DNA from: Polaromonas sp.
GTDB lineage: Bacteria; Pseudomonadota; Gammaproteobacteria; Burkholderiales; Burkholderiaceae_C
Length of the DNA stretch: 39,515 bases
Assembly: GCA_030683705.1 (NCBI GenBank)
Contig: JAUXPP010000125.1
Span: 1-39,515, forward strand
Direction of reading: 5' to 3'
Part shown: piece by piece, positions 10,117-18,302 of the stretch
Numbering within the stretch: position 1 is the stretch's first letter
Layout: every line of letters starts with the position of its first letter
Program-made: the position numbers and the translations under genes
Notes under the pieces: generated by a model
What the model was told of the DNA's origin: nothing
The model's database searches: none
Seen by the model: the letters and a program-made list of their open reading frames with translations, nothing else

Positions 10117-10305
10117 GCGGGCTTTGCGATCGGAAGAGGAACAGTGGGGGCTGAAAACCGGGCCGCCGCGGGGACGGGGTTTGCCATTGCCGGCTGGGCC
10201 GTGAATGATAGGCCAAGCCGGCGTCCGGTCCATGCCGCAGGCGATTTTTTCGCGGCAGGGACGCCGGGTTTTGCAAAAATTTGCAATTTGTTGTCAAATA
10301 CACGG

Positions 10306-10463
10306 TTCCGAAGGGGAGTAACTCCCTCGTCCGGCCAGATCGGGACCGCCCCGCTGCCGGACGTTCAGCAAGTCGTCATTACGAAGTTCACACTTCCGGC
10401 TTGCTGGACATGCAGTGCACCTGCATGTCGAGCCAGACCTTCGATTGAAACCTGAACAGGTTT
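10306..10463 (+). promoter_or_regulatory. yybP-ykoY-type manganese riboswitch
   Basis: The conserved 5' element GGGGAGTA (10313-10320) and 3' element AGACCTTCG (10435-10443) are both present. They are closed by a perfect P1 stem, CGAAGG (10309-10314) with CCTTCG (10438-10443). Inside are three perfect stems: CGTCCGGC/GCCGGACG (10328-10335 with 10356-10363), CAGCAAG/CTTGCTG (10366-10372 with 10400-10406) and GACATGCA/TGCATGTC (10407-10414 with 10422-10429). A 7-bp hairpin AAACCTG/CAGGTTT (10448-10463) follows. This aptamer class senses Mn2+ and commonly precedes TerC-family genes (for example alx), which is exactly the downstream gene. The 10117-10571 gap holds this element and its leader; I see no gene in it. 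Confidence 0.88.
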
Positions 10464-10571
10464 GGATCGAGGCGTCGCGGCACTACCCCGCCACTCACCA
10501 CCTGCCCGGTTCACGAAGCCGGAAGTCCGCCCGCAGGATTTCCATGTCGCAACCTGACGTGAAAGTGTGAA

Positions 10572-11288
10572 ATGGAATTATTCTCAACGCCCTGGTGGTC
10601 TGCCCTGCTGGCCATCATCCTGATCGACCTGGTGCTGGCCGGCGACAACGCCATCGTGATCGCGCTGGCTGCGCGCAACCTGCCGCCCCACCTGCAGAAA
10701 AAAGCCATTGCCTGGGGCACGGTCGGTGCCATTGCCGTGCGCTCGGTCATGACCGTCGGCGTGGTCTGGCTGCTCAAGATCCCCGGACTGATGCTGGTCG
10801 GCGGCCTGGGCCTGCTGTGGATTGCCTACAAGCTGCTGGCCGACCAGGGGGAAAAGGAACACGACGGGCCGGTGGCCAGCACCTTCTGGGGCGCGATGAA
10901 AACCATTGTGATTGCCGACGCGCTGATGGGGGTGGACAACGTGCTGGGCGTGGCGGGCGCCGCCCAGGGCTCGTTCGACCTGGTGGTCATCGGTCTGCTC
11001 ATCAGCATCCCGATCGTGGTGTTTGGCAGCACCATGGTGCTCAAGCTGGTCGAGCGTTTCCCCATCATCATCAACATTGGTGCGGCGGTGCTGGCCTTCA
11101 CGGCGGCCAAGATGATTGTGAGCGAGCCCCTGCTGGACGCTGTCTACGGCGGCCCCGGTGCGCCGGCCGCCTCCGCCGGAATGACCACCGCCGCGCAATG
11201 GGGCACCTACGCGGTGGCCGTGGCCGGTGTGCTGGCCGCAGGCTGGTGGACCACGCGCCGCGCCAAAACCGTCGCGACAGGCACTTGA
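10572..11288 (+). CDS. TerC family membrane protein, riboswitch-controlled (putative Mn2+ exporter)
   Basis: This 238-residue, roughly seven-helix membrane protein has the two TerC acidic signatures: DLVLAGDNAIVIALAAR (Asp19 and Asp25) and DALMGVDNVLGVAGAAQG in the second half. TerC/Alx-type proteins export or buffer manganese in other bacteria. The adjacent yybP-ykoY-type aptamer supports a manganese role here. The start ATG follows the long structured leader with only a weak purine stretch as ribosome site, so initiation may be set by leader folding. A second, riboswitch-free paralogue lies at 37489-38190. Confidence 0.92.
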   Translation: MELFSTPWWSALLAIILIDLVLAGDNAIVIALAARNLPPHLQKKAIAWGTVGAIAVRSVMTVGVVWLLKIPGLMLVGGLGLLWIAYKLLADQGEKEHDGPVASTFWGAMKTIVIADALMGVDNVLGVAGAAQGSFDLVVIGLLISIPIVVFGSTMVLKLVERFPIIINIGAAVLAFTAAKMIVSEPLLDAVYGGPGAPAASAGMTTAAQWGTYAVAVAGVLAAGWWTTRRAKTVATGT

Positions 11289-11317
11289 TCACCGGGCCAG
11301 CCGTCGCCAGCGGGGAA

Positions 11318-11770
11318 ATGATGGACAACATGATTGTGTACCTCGACGAGGCCGCCCATGCGCTGGCGATCCTGCCGGCCCTGCTGCCTGCGGCTCAGGT
11401 TCGTCCCCCCGTCCGCTGGATCGTGGTGGGATGCGCCCCCCGGGTGACCCACCACGTCAGCAAATGGGTGACTCACAGCGCTCGCCAGAACTGGCGCGGC
11501 AAGTGGGCCGACAAGGTCTTCTCGCAGGTGATTCCCCTGCTGCAGGCCCCCGGCGACGAGGTGGTGACCCAGATCGCCAGCGGGCCGCTGTGTGACTTGA
11601 CGGATGCACTGATGAGCCAGTACGGCGCCGGGCGTGTGCTGGACGCGCGCCGCCCCAAGCTCGGCAATGCGCTTCAGCCGGTGACGCGCCAGCCCGCGGC
11701 GCAGGGCCCGTCCGTCTGGGCCTGCGCCGCCATGATGGCGGGCAGCGGCATGTTGCTGGCGGTGGACTGA
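11318..11770 (+). CDS. hypothetical protein downstream of TerC
   Basis: This 150-residue product is not recognised as a named family. It has a conserved-looking basic core (CAPRVTHHVSKWVTHSARQNWRGKWADKVF, about residues 43-72) and a hydrophobic tail (VWACAAMMAGSGMLLAVD) that could form one membrane segment. Codon use is like the neighbours and the gene is only 29 bases after terC, so it is probably in the same riboswitch-controlled transcript. The start is the ATG at 11318 behind GGGGAA; the ATGs at 11321 and 11330 are alternatives. Confidence 0.65.
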   Translation: MMDNMIVYLDEAAHALAILPALLPAAQVRPPVRWIVVGCAPRVTHHVSKWVTHSARQNWRGKWADKVFSQVIPLLQAPGDEVVTQIASGPLCDLTDALMSQYGAGRVLDARRPKLGNALQPVTRQPAAQGPSVWACAAMMAGSGMLLAVD

Positions 11771-11832
11771 GGGCACGGCCCCGACGGGCGCACCGCTTTG
11801 CTGCAGGCCGCGCCGGTGCTATTCTTGCCTCC

Positions 11833-12183
11833 ATGAAACTCATCATCAAATGGCTTTGCAGCGCTGCCGCCTTGCTGGCGGTGGCCTACCTGTATTCCGG
11901 CGTGAGCGTGACCAGCTTTCCTGCAGCACTGCTGGCTGCAGCCGTGCTGGCAGCGCTCAACACCGTGGTGCGCCCGGTGCTGATCCTGCTGACCCTGCCG
12001 GTGACACTGGTCACGCTGGGCCTGTTCCTGTTTGTCATCAACGCCCTGATGTTCTGGGCCGCCGCCAGCCTGCTCAGCGGCCTGCACGTCACCGGCTTCG
12101 TGGCAGCGCTGATCGGTTCGCTGATCTATTCACTGCTGCAGCTAGCGATCGAGTTTCTCCTGGAGCGCCTGCTCCCGAAGTAA
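11833..12183 (+). CDS. YvlD/phage holin family 4-like membrane protein
   Basis: The 116-residue protein has about four hydrophobic helices and the family pattern, notably ALNTVVRPVLILLTLPVTLVTLGLFLFVINALMFW in the centre (residues about 40-75). This is the small inner-membrane 'phage holin family' (Phage_holin_4_2/YvlD) that is common in non-phage contexts; no phage genes are nearby. Its function is not established. The last 42 bases overlap the 3' end of the convergent M48 protease gene. Confidence 0.85.
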   Translation: MKLIIKWLCSAAALLAVAYLYSGVSVTSFPAALLAAAVLAALNTVVRPVLILLTLPVTLVTLGLFLFVINALMFWAAASLLSGLHVTGFVAALIGSLIYSLLQLAIEFLLERLLPK

Positions 12184-13734
12184 CTGCTCGATTTCGCGCG
12201 TGCGCGTGTCGATGATCGAGCCGTCGATGTGGGCGCTGGCCCCGGAACCGGTGTCGCGACCGCTGCGCATCAGGTCCTGCGCCGCCTTGAAGCGGTCCCG
12301 CGCCGCGCCGTAGTCCAGCTGGGCCACACGGCTTTCGGCATCCGAGCGGATCGCCCTCAGGGTCTGGCCCTGCCGGCCTTGCGCCGTCGCCAGCAGTTGC
12401 CAGGCCATCGCATCCCGGGGGTGGGTGCTGACCCAAGTCTGCAGGCGCTCCGACACGTCCTGCGGGCGGCCCGCCGCCAGGTCGGCCTGGGACTGCAGCA
12501 ACATCGCCGCGCGGCTGTTGACGCTGGAAAGCCTGGCCGCCTGCGCCGCACCCCCCGCAGCAATATCGATTTCCAGCGTCAGAAGTTCCAGCGCCTGCGT
12601 CATGGCCGGACTGGCGGCTGCCGCGGTTTGCAGCTTGTCCGCCAGGCTGCGTGCCTGGCTGTGCTCACGCAGGCGGGTGGCAGCCAGGGCACCCGCGTAC
12701 AGCGCACCGACATCGCGCGGCGCCATGGCAGCGGCGGCAGTTACCCGCTGCGCCTCGGTCAACGCGAGGCGCAAGGCCTCCACGCTGGAGTTGCCCAGCA
12801 CGCGCGCCCGACCGGCCATCATGGCGTGAACCAGGCGCGCACGGCCGGCTTCAGCGGAAACAGCTGTGGGCGCGGACCCCTCGAGCTGGAGCCGGCTTTT
12901 GGCCTCACCGATACGTTCGGTGGTCAGCGGGTGACTGCGCAGATAGGGATAGGAGCCGTTGTCGTTGAGGCGCGAGGCCTGCTGCAGCTTGTCGAACATG
13001 CTGGCGAAGCCCTGCTGGTCGTAGCCGGCATCGGCCATCACACCGAAACCGATGCGGTCGGCCTCGCGCTCCATGTCACGCGAGAAATTGAGCTGGTTCT
13101 GCACCGCCATGGCCTGGCCGCCGGCAATGGCTGCATTCGCAGCATCCGGACTCTTGCTGGCCGCCATCATGCCGAGGATCATCGCGGCCAGTAGCCAGGG
13201 CATCTGCTGGTTCTGCTTGCTCATCAGGCGGGAGATATGCCGCTGGGTCACATGCGTCAACTCGTGCGCAAGCACCGAGGCCAGCTCGTCCCGGGTTTCC
13301 ACCACGCTGATCAGGCCCAGATGCACGCCCAGGTAACCGCCCGGCAACGCGAACGCATTGACCGTGCGGTTGCGTATCAGCATGATGTCCCAGGCGAAGC
13401 GTTCTTCGAGTTCGGCACCGAGCTCGCCGCGCGCACGAGCGGCAGTCATCAGCGGTTGCCAGATGCCTTGCAGGTAGTCACCGAGCACCGGGTCGTCCAG
13501 GTAGTCCGGGTCGCGGTAGATGCTGCTGGCAATCCGGTCACCCAGCCGCCTTTCCGCACTCGCCGCAAGCTCGGAGGTATCGCCGAGCGCTGGCAGGGAG
13601 CCGCCGGCGCGAACCGGCGCCTGGGCCTGCGAGAGCCCCGCAGATGCTATTAAAATAATAGCTGCCAGCGCAAGTCGGCTATGGGTAAACAGCCTTTTGG
13701 ATGCGGAATTCTCAGAAAGAGTCGATGGGAACAA
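12142..13734 (-). CDS. M48 family periplasmic metalloprotease with TPR-like C-terminus (BepA/YfgC-like)
   Basis: The 530-residue protein has a signal peptide (hydrophobic core about residues 21-33, likely cleavage after SQA near 37). The zinc site is HELTH (157-161), with the downstream EREAD glutamate (224) as third ligand. A helical repeat region follows (about 330-500) ending in a charged tail. BepA-type proteases act on outer-membrane protein assembly in the periplasm. The signal core is encoded by a copy of the dispersed repeat (13644-13681). The start at 13734 lies inside the end of the upstream tfpZ-like gene (23-base overlap), and the 3' end overlaps the convergent YvlD gene. Confidence 0.92.
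   Translation of the reverse strand: MFPSTLSENSASKRLFTHSRLALAAIILIASAGLSQAQAPVRAGGSLPALGDTSELAASAERRLGDRIASSIYRDPDYLDDPVLGDYLQGIWQPLMTAARARGELGAELEERFAWDIMLIRNRTVNAFALPGGYLGVHLGLISVVETRDELASVLAHELTHVTQRHISRLMSKQNQQMPWLLAAMILGMMAASKSPDAANAAIAGGQAMAVQNQLNFSRDMEREADRIGFGVMADAGYDQQGFASMFDKLQQASRLNDNGSYPYLRSHPLTTERIGEAKSRLQLEGSAPTAVSAEAGRARLVHAMMAGRARVLGNSSVEALRLALTEAQRVTAAAAMAPRDVGALYAGALAATRLREHSQARSLADKLQTAAAASPAMTQALELLTLEIDIAAGGAAQAARLSSVNSRAAMLLQSQADLAAGRPQDVSERLQTWVSTHPRDAMAWQLLATAQGRQGQTLRAIRSDAESRVAQLDYGAARDRFKAAQDLMRSGRDTGSGASAHIDGSIIDTRTREIEQLLREQALQEKLDR
13644..13681 (+). repeat. dispersed repeat, copy D, inside a signal-peptide coding region
   Basis: Contains GCTATTA-AAA-TAATAGC (a perfect 7-bp hairpin at 13646-13662) continuing as ATAGCTGCCAGCGCAAG. 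The opposite strand encodes RLALAAIILIASA, residues 20-32 of the M48 protease, the hydrophobic core of its signal peptide. Confidence 0.65.
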
Positions 13735-14506
13735 AAGCAGTCACCTCGGTAGTGTTGAGATCGATCACAGCCGTCCAGTACCTGTCGCGGCTGGCCATCG
13801 GCAGATAAGCCAGGGTGGCCGGGGACGTGCTGGCGGCCCGGCCGGACCTCAGCGCGTCATCAATCAGGCCGGCCTGGGCCGGGAAACGTGTCTTCAGCTC
13901 ACCCAGCGGCCTGGCCGCCGCCCGGATCTGCGGTGCGGCGCTGGCGTAGTCCTGCCACAGCGCAGGCCTTGCGCCCAAGGGGACCCCACCCAAGGCACCC
14001 ACGGTCATGTCCAGCTTTTCCCGGGCGTCGCGGAATGCCCGGATCGACAGCAGGGTGGGCCCGGTCCAAGGCAGGTGCTGCAACGCGGGCGGCGCCTGGC
14101 CCAGCTCTGACTCGACCACCTCGATGGCATGCACGACGCGAAAGCGGTCCAGCTCGAACACCAGGTGCACCGGCCGGGCCACCGCGACGGTCCACAGGCC
14201 GTAGACCAGGGCCGCCATCTGCAGCAGACCAATCATGGCCAAATCGCGGCGCAGCTCCCCGGCGGGCTTGGCGCGGTTGAAGACGGTCAGTGTCAGCAGT
14301 GGACCCAACACCACGTCCACCACCATCACGATCAGGAACAGCGCGCGGCCGCCCGAAATTTCCCGGTAGGGGTAGGGATACCAGATGCCGAACACCAGGG
14401 CTGCGGCAACAGCCGCCACCGCCAGACTGATCATCAGATGGATGCCCGCCGCCGAAAGGCGGCCGCTTGCGAACGGTCGTGGCATGGACAGGGTCATGGC
14501 AGACAT
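13712..14506 (-). CDS. TfpX/TfpZ-like type IV pilin accessory protein
   Basis: The 264-residue protein has several N-terminal membrane helices with the family-typical WYPYPYREISGGRALFLIVMVVD-like stretch (the WYP motif and following helix, about residues 43-66). A soluble C-terminal half (FELDRFRVVHAIEVVE onward) follows. TfpX/TfpZ proteins are encoded next to type IV pilin genes and help pilin stability or assembly. Here the neighbour is an M48 protease and, across moaC, a PglL-like gene; the pilin gene is 10 kb away. The ATG at 14506 is chosen; another ATG lies three codons downstream. The gene is divergent from moaC with a 41-base intergenic space. Confidence 0.75.
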   Translation of the reverse strand: MSAMTLSMPRPFASGRLSAAGIHLMISLAVAAVAAALVFGIWYPYPYREISGGRALFLIVMVVDVVLGPLLTLTVFNRAKPAGELRRDLAMIGLLQMAALVYGLWTVAVARPVHLVFELDRFRVVHAIEVVESELGQAPPALQHLPWTGPTLLSIRAFRDAREKLDMTVGALGGVPLGARPALWQDYASAAPQIRAAARPLGELKTRFPAQAGLIDDALRSGRAASTSPATLAYLPMASRDRYWTAVIDLNTTEVTAFVPIDSF

Positions 14507-14547
14507 GCTCTTATGATGAGGGATGCTTGTAAAGGTTTCGTAACAGT

Positions 14548-15036
14548 ATGACCACGACTTCAACGCTGACACATTTCGACGCACAGGGTCAGGCCCACAT
14601 GGTGGATGTCGCGGCCAAGCCCGCCACCCACCGGGTCGCCGTAGCGCAGGGCCGTATTGTCATGGCCGCGGCCACTCTGGCCATCATCCTCGAAGGAACG
14701 GCAAAAAAAGGGGATGTGCTGGGCATCGCGCGTATCGCCGGCATCATGGCCGCCAAAAAAACCAGCGAACTGATCCCGCTGTGCCACCCGCTGGCCCTGA
14801 CCCGCGTGGCGCTTGAGTTCACGCCCAATGTGGCCAGCGCGAGCATCCGCTGCCTCGCCACCGTGGAAACCGTGGGGCCCACCGGAGTGGAAATGGAAGC
14901 CTTGACCGCGGTGCAAGTCGCACTGCTGACCATCTACGACATGTGCAAGGCGGTGGACCGCGCCATGGTGATCAGCGATGTCAAGGTGCTTGAAAAACAC
15001 GGCGGAAAATCGGGAAGTTTCGTCGCCGCGGCCTGA
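14548..15036 (+). CDS. moaC: cyclic pyranopterin monophosphate synthase
   Basis: MoaC converts the MoaA product to cPMP, the first stable intermediate of molybdenum-cofactor synthesis. The 162-residue product has the usual length and the invariant blocks [20 protein letters not shown] and [26 protein letters not shown] (split across about residues 67-87 and 110-135), with the conserved KAVDRAM active-site segment. It sits alone on the plus strand between two minus-strand pilus/glycan genes and ends 12 bases before the convergent stop of the PglL-like gene. Confidence 0.97.
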   Translation: MTTTSTLTHFDAQGQAHMVDVAAKPATHRVAVAQGRIVMAAATLAIILEGTAKKGDVLGIARIAGIMAAKKTSELIPLCHPLALTRVALEFTPNVASASIRCLATVETVGPTGVEMEALTAVQVALLTIYDMCKAVDRAMVISDVKVLEKHGGKSGSFVAAA

Positions 15037-15048
15037 CGGCCGGCATCC

Positions 15049-16575
15049 TCAATCTGCCGTGCCTTCCGCAATGCCGAGGGCATCGCGCCACAACGCGTGG
15101 TTTTGCGGGAAGGCGGCGCGATAGCGGGCCAGATGGAGCAGGGCCTCCTCATCCCGCCCCAGCATGACGGCACTTTCTATCAACTTCTCGATCACCCTCG
15201 GTTCGGGAGAAAAATGCAGCAATTCACTGCTCTGGGCATGGATCTGCAGCGCGTTGGCCGGCGTCAGCGGGGTGAGGCTCAGTGCCGCGAACTCGGCCTG
15301 GCGCCGGAACAGGCGCGTGGCGCTGACTTTTGCCAGCGTGTTGTCGCGATAGGCAGGATGGCGCTGCGCAGCCCCCAGATAAATCTGGCTGACCCGGTGG
15401 TAGTCCCACGCGGCATAGGCCACCGCCGCCAGGATGACCAGACCGGCGACGGCAACACCATGCCTGGCCACCCCGGCAAACGTGTCACCCGGCCACGGGA
15501 CATCGGGCCCGTCACCGCCACCTGCCCGCGTTGTCCAGAGCAGGTAGACACACAGGCCGGCAGCCATCTGGAAGGGCCCGTACCAGAGCGGATATTCAAG
15601 CAGGCTGTGCAGCCCGATCAGCGCCAGGACGGCCCAGGCCATCTGGCGCGAGGCATCGGTTTCCCGCCATGGCCGGGCGCGCCACACCAGCCATGACAGG
15701 CCAGCGCAAAGTGTCGCCGCGAACGGCACACCCAGCTCCACCGCCAGATGCAGGGGCAGGTTGTGCGCATTGTCGAGGATGTCGCAAAAACGCTCACCGG
15801 GATACAGGGTCATGTAGTGCGCATAGTCAAGCTCCCCCCAGCCCCAGCCGAGCCACGGCCTTTCTCCGATCAGGGTGAGCACGTTGGACCACAGCGTCAG
15901 GCGGCTGGCACAGGCGGCGTCTCCGGCCCGAAGACGAGCCACCATGCCGTACTCAGAGATATCCAGGCCAACCAGCCACGGAAGGGCGACCATGGCGATT
16001 GCATACGCAACTATGGCGGTAACCATCAGGCGGTGCACTCCCGGCTTGCGCCACATCCCCCACCAATACAGCAGCGCAATAAGAAGGACCAGTTGAACAA
16101 GGCCGGTACGGGACGAGGAGGCAGCACAGGCGATCGCCAACAACGCGGAGATCGGCACGCTCAAAACGCGCCAATGCCCGTTCGACTCCCGTGCTGCCAC
16201 AAACCACACCAAGGCCATCAAACCGATGTTTGTCAAACTGGCGAAATGGTTTCGCTGGCGCAAGTTGCCAACCGCATCACCGGGGCCCGTCTGACTGAGC
16301 CAGGGAGCAAACCCGGCGGCCTCACCAAAATATTGGCAAAGGCCGCCCAGACTGCTCACCAAAGCCGCGAACAACCAGGCTGAAGCAGACCGGGACGCAA
16401 GCCAACTTGCGTCGGGTCGCGTCGACATCCAGGAGAGCAAAAACACCAGCACGGCAAGACAAGACCACGCCAATAGAAGCGGCACGATGTGCGGCGAAGG
16501 GTTGGTCGCAAATGGATTCAACCATGGCAAGGCGACGAGGAGCGCGACCATGAGAGCCGGGACATGTGGAGACAT
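15049..16575 (-). CDS. PglL-like O-oligosaccharyltransferase / O-antigen ligase family (Wzy_C)
   Basis: This 508-residue polytopic protein has about 11-12 membrane helices and the Wzy_C signature region, with RLTLWSNVLTLIGERPWLGWGWG followed by a periplasmic loop and DNAHNLPLHLAVELGVPFA. That HN-x-x-x-x-L-A-V-E-L-G pattern is typical of the PglL-type pilin O-glycosylation ligases of betaproteobacteria. A TPR-like C-terminal tail (about 400-508) also fits. It would transfer a lipid-linked glycan to pilin or LPS in the periplasm; sequence alone cannot tell which. The neighbouring TfpZ-like gene (beyond moaC) favours pilin. The 235-base gap to manC (16576-16810) shows no clear feature. Confidence 0.85.
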   Translation of the reverse strand: MSPHVPALMVALLVALPWLNPFATNPSPHIVPLLLAWSCLAVLVFLLSWMSTRPDASWLASRSASAWLFAALVSSLGGLCQYFGEAAGFAPWLSQTGPGDAVGNLRQRNHFASLTNIGLMALVWFVAARESNGHWRVLSVPISALLAIACAASSSRTGLVQLVLLIALLYWWGMWRKPGVHRLMVTAIVAYAIAMVALPWLVGLDISEYGMVARLRAGDAACASRLTLWSNVLTLIGERPWLGWGWGELDYAHYMTLYPGERFCDILDNAHNLPLHLAVELGVPFAATLCAGLSWLVWRARPWRETDASRQMAWAVLALIGLHSLLEYPLWYGPFQMAAGLCVYLLWTTRAGGGDGPDVPWPGDTFAGVARHGVAVAGLVILAAVAYAAWDYHRVSQIYLGAAQRHPAYRDNTLAKVSATRLFRRQAEFAALSLTPLTPANALQIHAQSSELLHFSPEPRVIEKLIESAVMLGRDEEALLHLARYRAAFPQNHALWRDALGIAEGTAD

Positions 16576-16810
16576 GCTAAAAATGAAACCCCCGACCCGT
16601 CACACGGCTCTGCGGGAGCGCAGCAATCGCCAGCATGGTGAAACGGGAGCTCCCATCAGGGAGAAAGAAGGCCGCGAACGCTAGCAAGGCCATGTTATCT
16701 GTTCGTCCTGAATCGATACCGGTAGATCTGCCAATCCGCCCGGTGACCGGAAAGCCGTCAATTGGGACCTTCTGGAAGGATTGCGATCAAGCCAGTTACT
16801 CACGAAGGCT

Positions 16811-18217
16811 TCATCGTGTCCGTCCATAGTCGTCTTCGAAACGGACGATATCGTCTTCACCGAGATAGCTGCCCGATTGGATCTCAATAATTTCCAACTC
16901 CGTCTTTCCTGGATTGCGCAATCGGTGAACCTCGCCGATAGGAATGTACGTGGATTCATTCTCTGTGAGGAGAAACGTCCTTGTTCCGCAAGTGACTTCT
17001 GCCGTTCCTCTCACGACCACCCAATGCTCGGCCCGGTGATGATGCATCTGCAGACTGAGAGAAGCATCCGGTTTGACGAAAATTCGTTTGACCTGAAAAC
17101 GCTCCCCCGCTTGTATCATGTCAAACCAGCCCCACGGGCGCGCGACCCTTCTATGCTGCTCCGCCTCAGGAATTTTCATCGTTTCAAGCGCAAGCACTAC
17201 CGTGCGAACCTCTTCCGCATGAGTGCAAGCCGCCACCAGCAACGCGTCTGGCGTATCAATGATGAAGAGGTTGTGAGTGCCCAGCGCTACGACAGGCCTG
17301 CTTGGCGCATGAATATAGGTACCAGCAGCCTGCAACGCCAAGCCTTGTCCGACAACCCGGTTTCCTTGAGCGTCGGGCAAACTCAGTTCGGCCACAGCAT
17401 TCCAGCTCCCAACGTCACTCCAACTCCCGGAAAAAGGCACAGTGACCACTTGATGGAAATGCTCCATTACTCCATAGTCAATACTTTCTGCGCGACACGA
17501 GATAAAGGCATCCGGTTCAGGCCGGACAAAAGCGCCATCCCGAGATGCCTGGCTAAGCGCTTTACGGCAATTCACCAAGATGTCGGGGGCATGCTGCTCC
17601 ATTGCGTCCAACAACACGCCGGCGCGGCATAGAAACACGCCGGCATTCCACAGTACATTACCCTGCAGCAACAAAGATGCGGCATCCTCCGCGCTGGGCT
17701 TTTCAATAAAACGTGTCACCGTCAAAGATCCATCGCCTCTTGCAGCTCCTTTCTGGATGTATCCGTATGCCGTGCTGGGATAAGCCGGGACGACTCCAAA
17801 GGTGACTATCGCACCCTGCCCGGCCGCAACGACGCCTCTCTCCACCATTGCGGCAAACCCGCCCGCGTCTGGTATGTGGTGGTCAGCTGGACAAAACAGC
17901 AGGAAATCGTCAGGGCTCATGTGCAGTGCTGCCAGCGTCATGGCGGGTGCTGTGTTGCGGCCCACAGCTTCTAGAATAATGTCGCCTTGTACCCCCGCAG
18001 CTTGCATAGCCTCCATCACAAGAAAACGATGTGGCTCGGCAGCCACACAGAGGACTCGGCCAAGCCCCGGCGCCGAAATTTTTGCTACCCGTTCGAGTGC
18101 GAGTTGCAAGAGGCTTTTGCCATCAATCAGCGGAACAAACTGCTTTGGCAATGCCCTGCGGCTAAGCGGCCAAAGCCGGGTTCCCGTACCGCCACAGAGA
18201 ATGACAGGAATAATCAT
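16811..18217 (-). CDS. manC: mannose-1-phosphate guanylyltransferase / mannose-6-phosphate isomerase
   Basis: The bifunctional 468-residue enzyme makes GDP-mannose. The nucleotidyltransferase domain begins with GGTGTRLWPLSR (residues 9-20) and LPKQF. The C-terminal cupin isomerase domain has RPWGWFDMIQAGERFQVK, MHHHRAEHW and ends with FEDDYGR. GDP-mannose is the substrate of the Gmd encoded 2.2 kb further on, so manC, gmd and the reductase at 21919 form a GDP-6-deoxyhexose route. Codon use is somewhat less GC-biased than in the flanking core genes. A divergent or terminator element was not seen. Confidence 0.95.
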   Translation of the reverse strand: MIIPVILCGGTGTRLWPLSRRALPKQFVPLIDGKSLLQLALERVAKISAPGLGRVLCVAAEPHRFLVMEAMQAAGVQGDIILEAVGRNTAPAMTLAALHMSPDDFLLFCPADHHIPDAGGFAAMVERGVVAAGQGAIVTFGVVPAYPSTAYGYIQKGAARGDGSLTVTRFIEKPSAEDAASLLLQGNVLWNAGVFLCRAGVLLDAMEQHAPDILVNCRKALSQASRDGAFVRPEPDAFISCRAESIDYGVMEHFHQVVTVPFSGSWSDVGSWNAVAELSLPDAQGNRVVGQGLALQAAGTYIHAPSRPVVALGTHNLFIIDTPDALLVAACTHAEEVRTVVLALETMKIPEAEQHRRVARPWGWFDMIQAGERFQVKRIFVKPDASLSLQMHHHRAEHWVVVRGTAEVTCGTRTFLLTENESTYIPIGEVHRLRNPGKTELEIIEIQSGSYLGEDDIVRFEDDYGRTR

Positions 18218-18302
18218 TTATATAAGTATTTGTGTATCTGACGAGGGTTAAAGGGCTCTTGGACTCCGACATTTCACGGATCTGATCGCTTACCCCTTTT
18301 AC

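Noticed and set aside
11833..12183. Prophage signal from the 'phage holin family' protein
   Set aside because: This YvlD-type family is widespread in non-phage settings and no phage gene is nearby.
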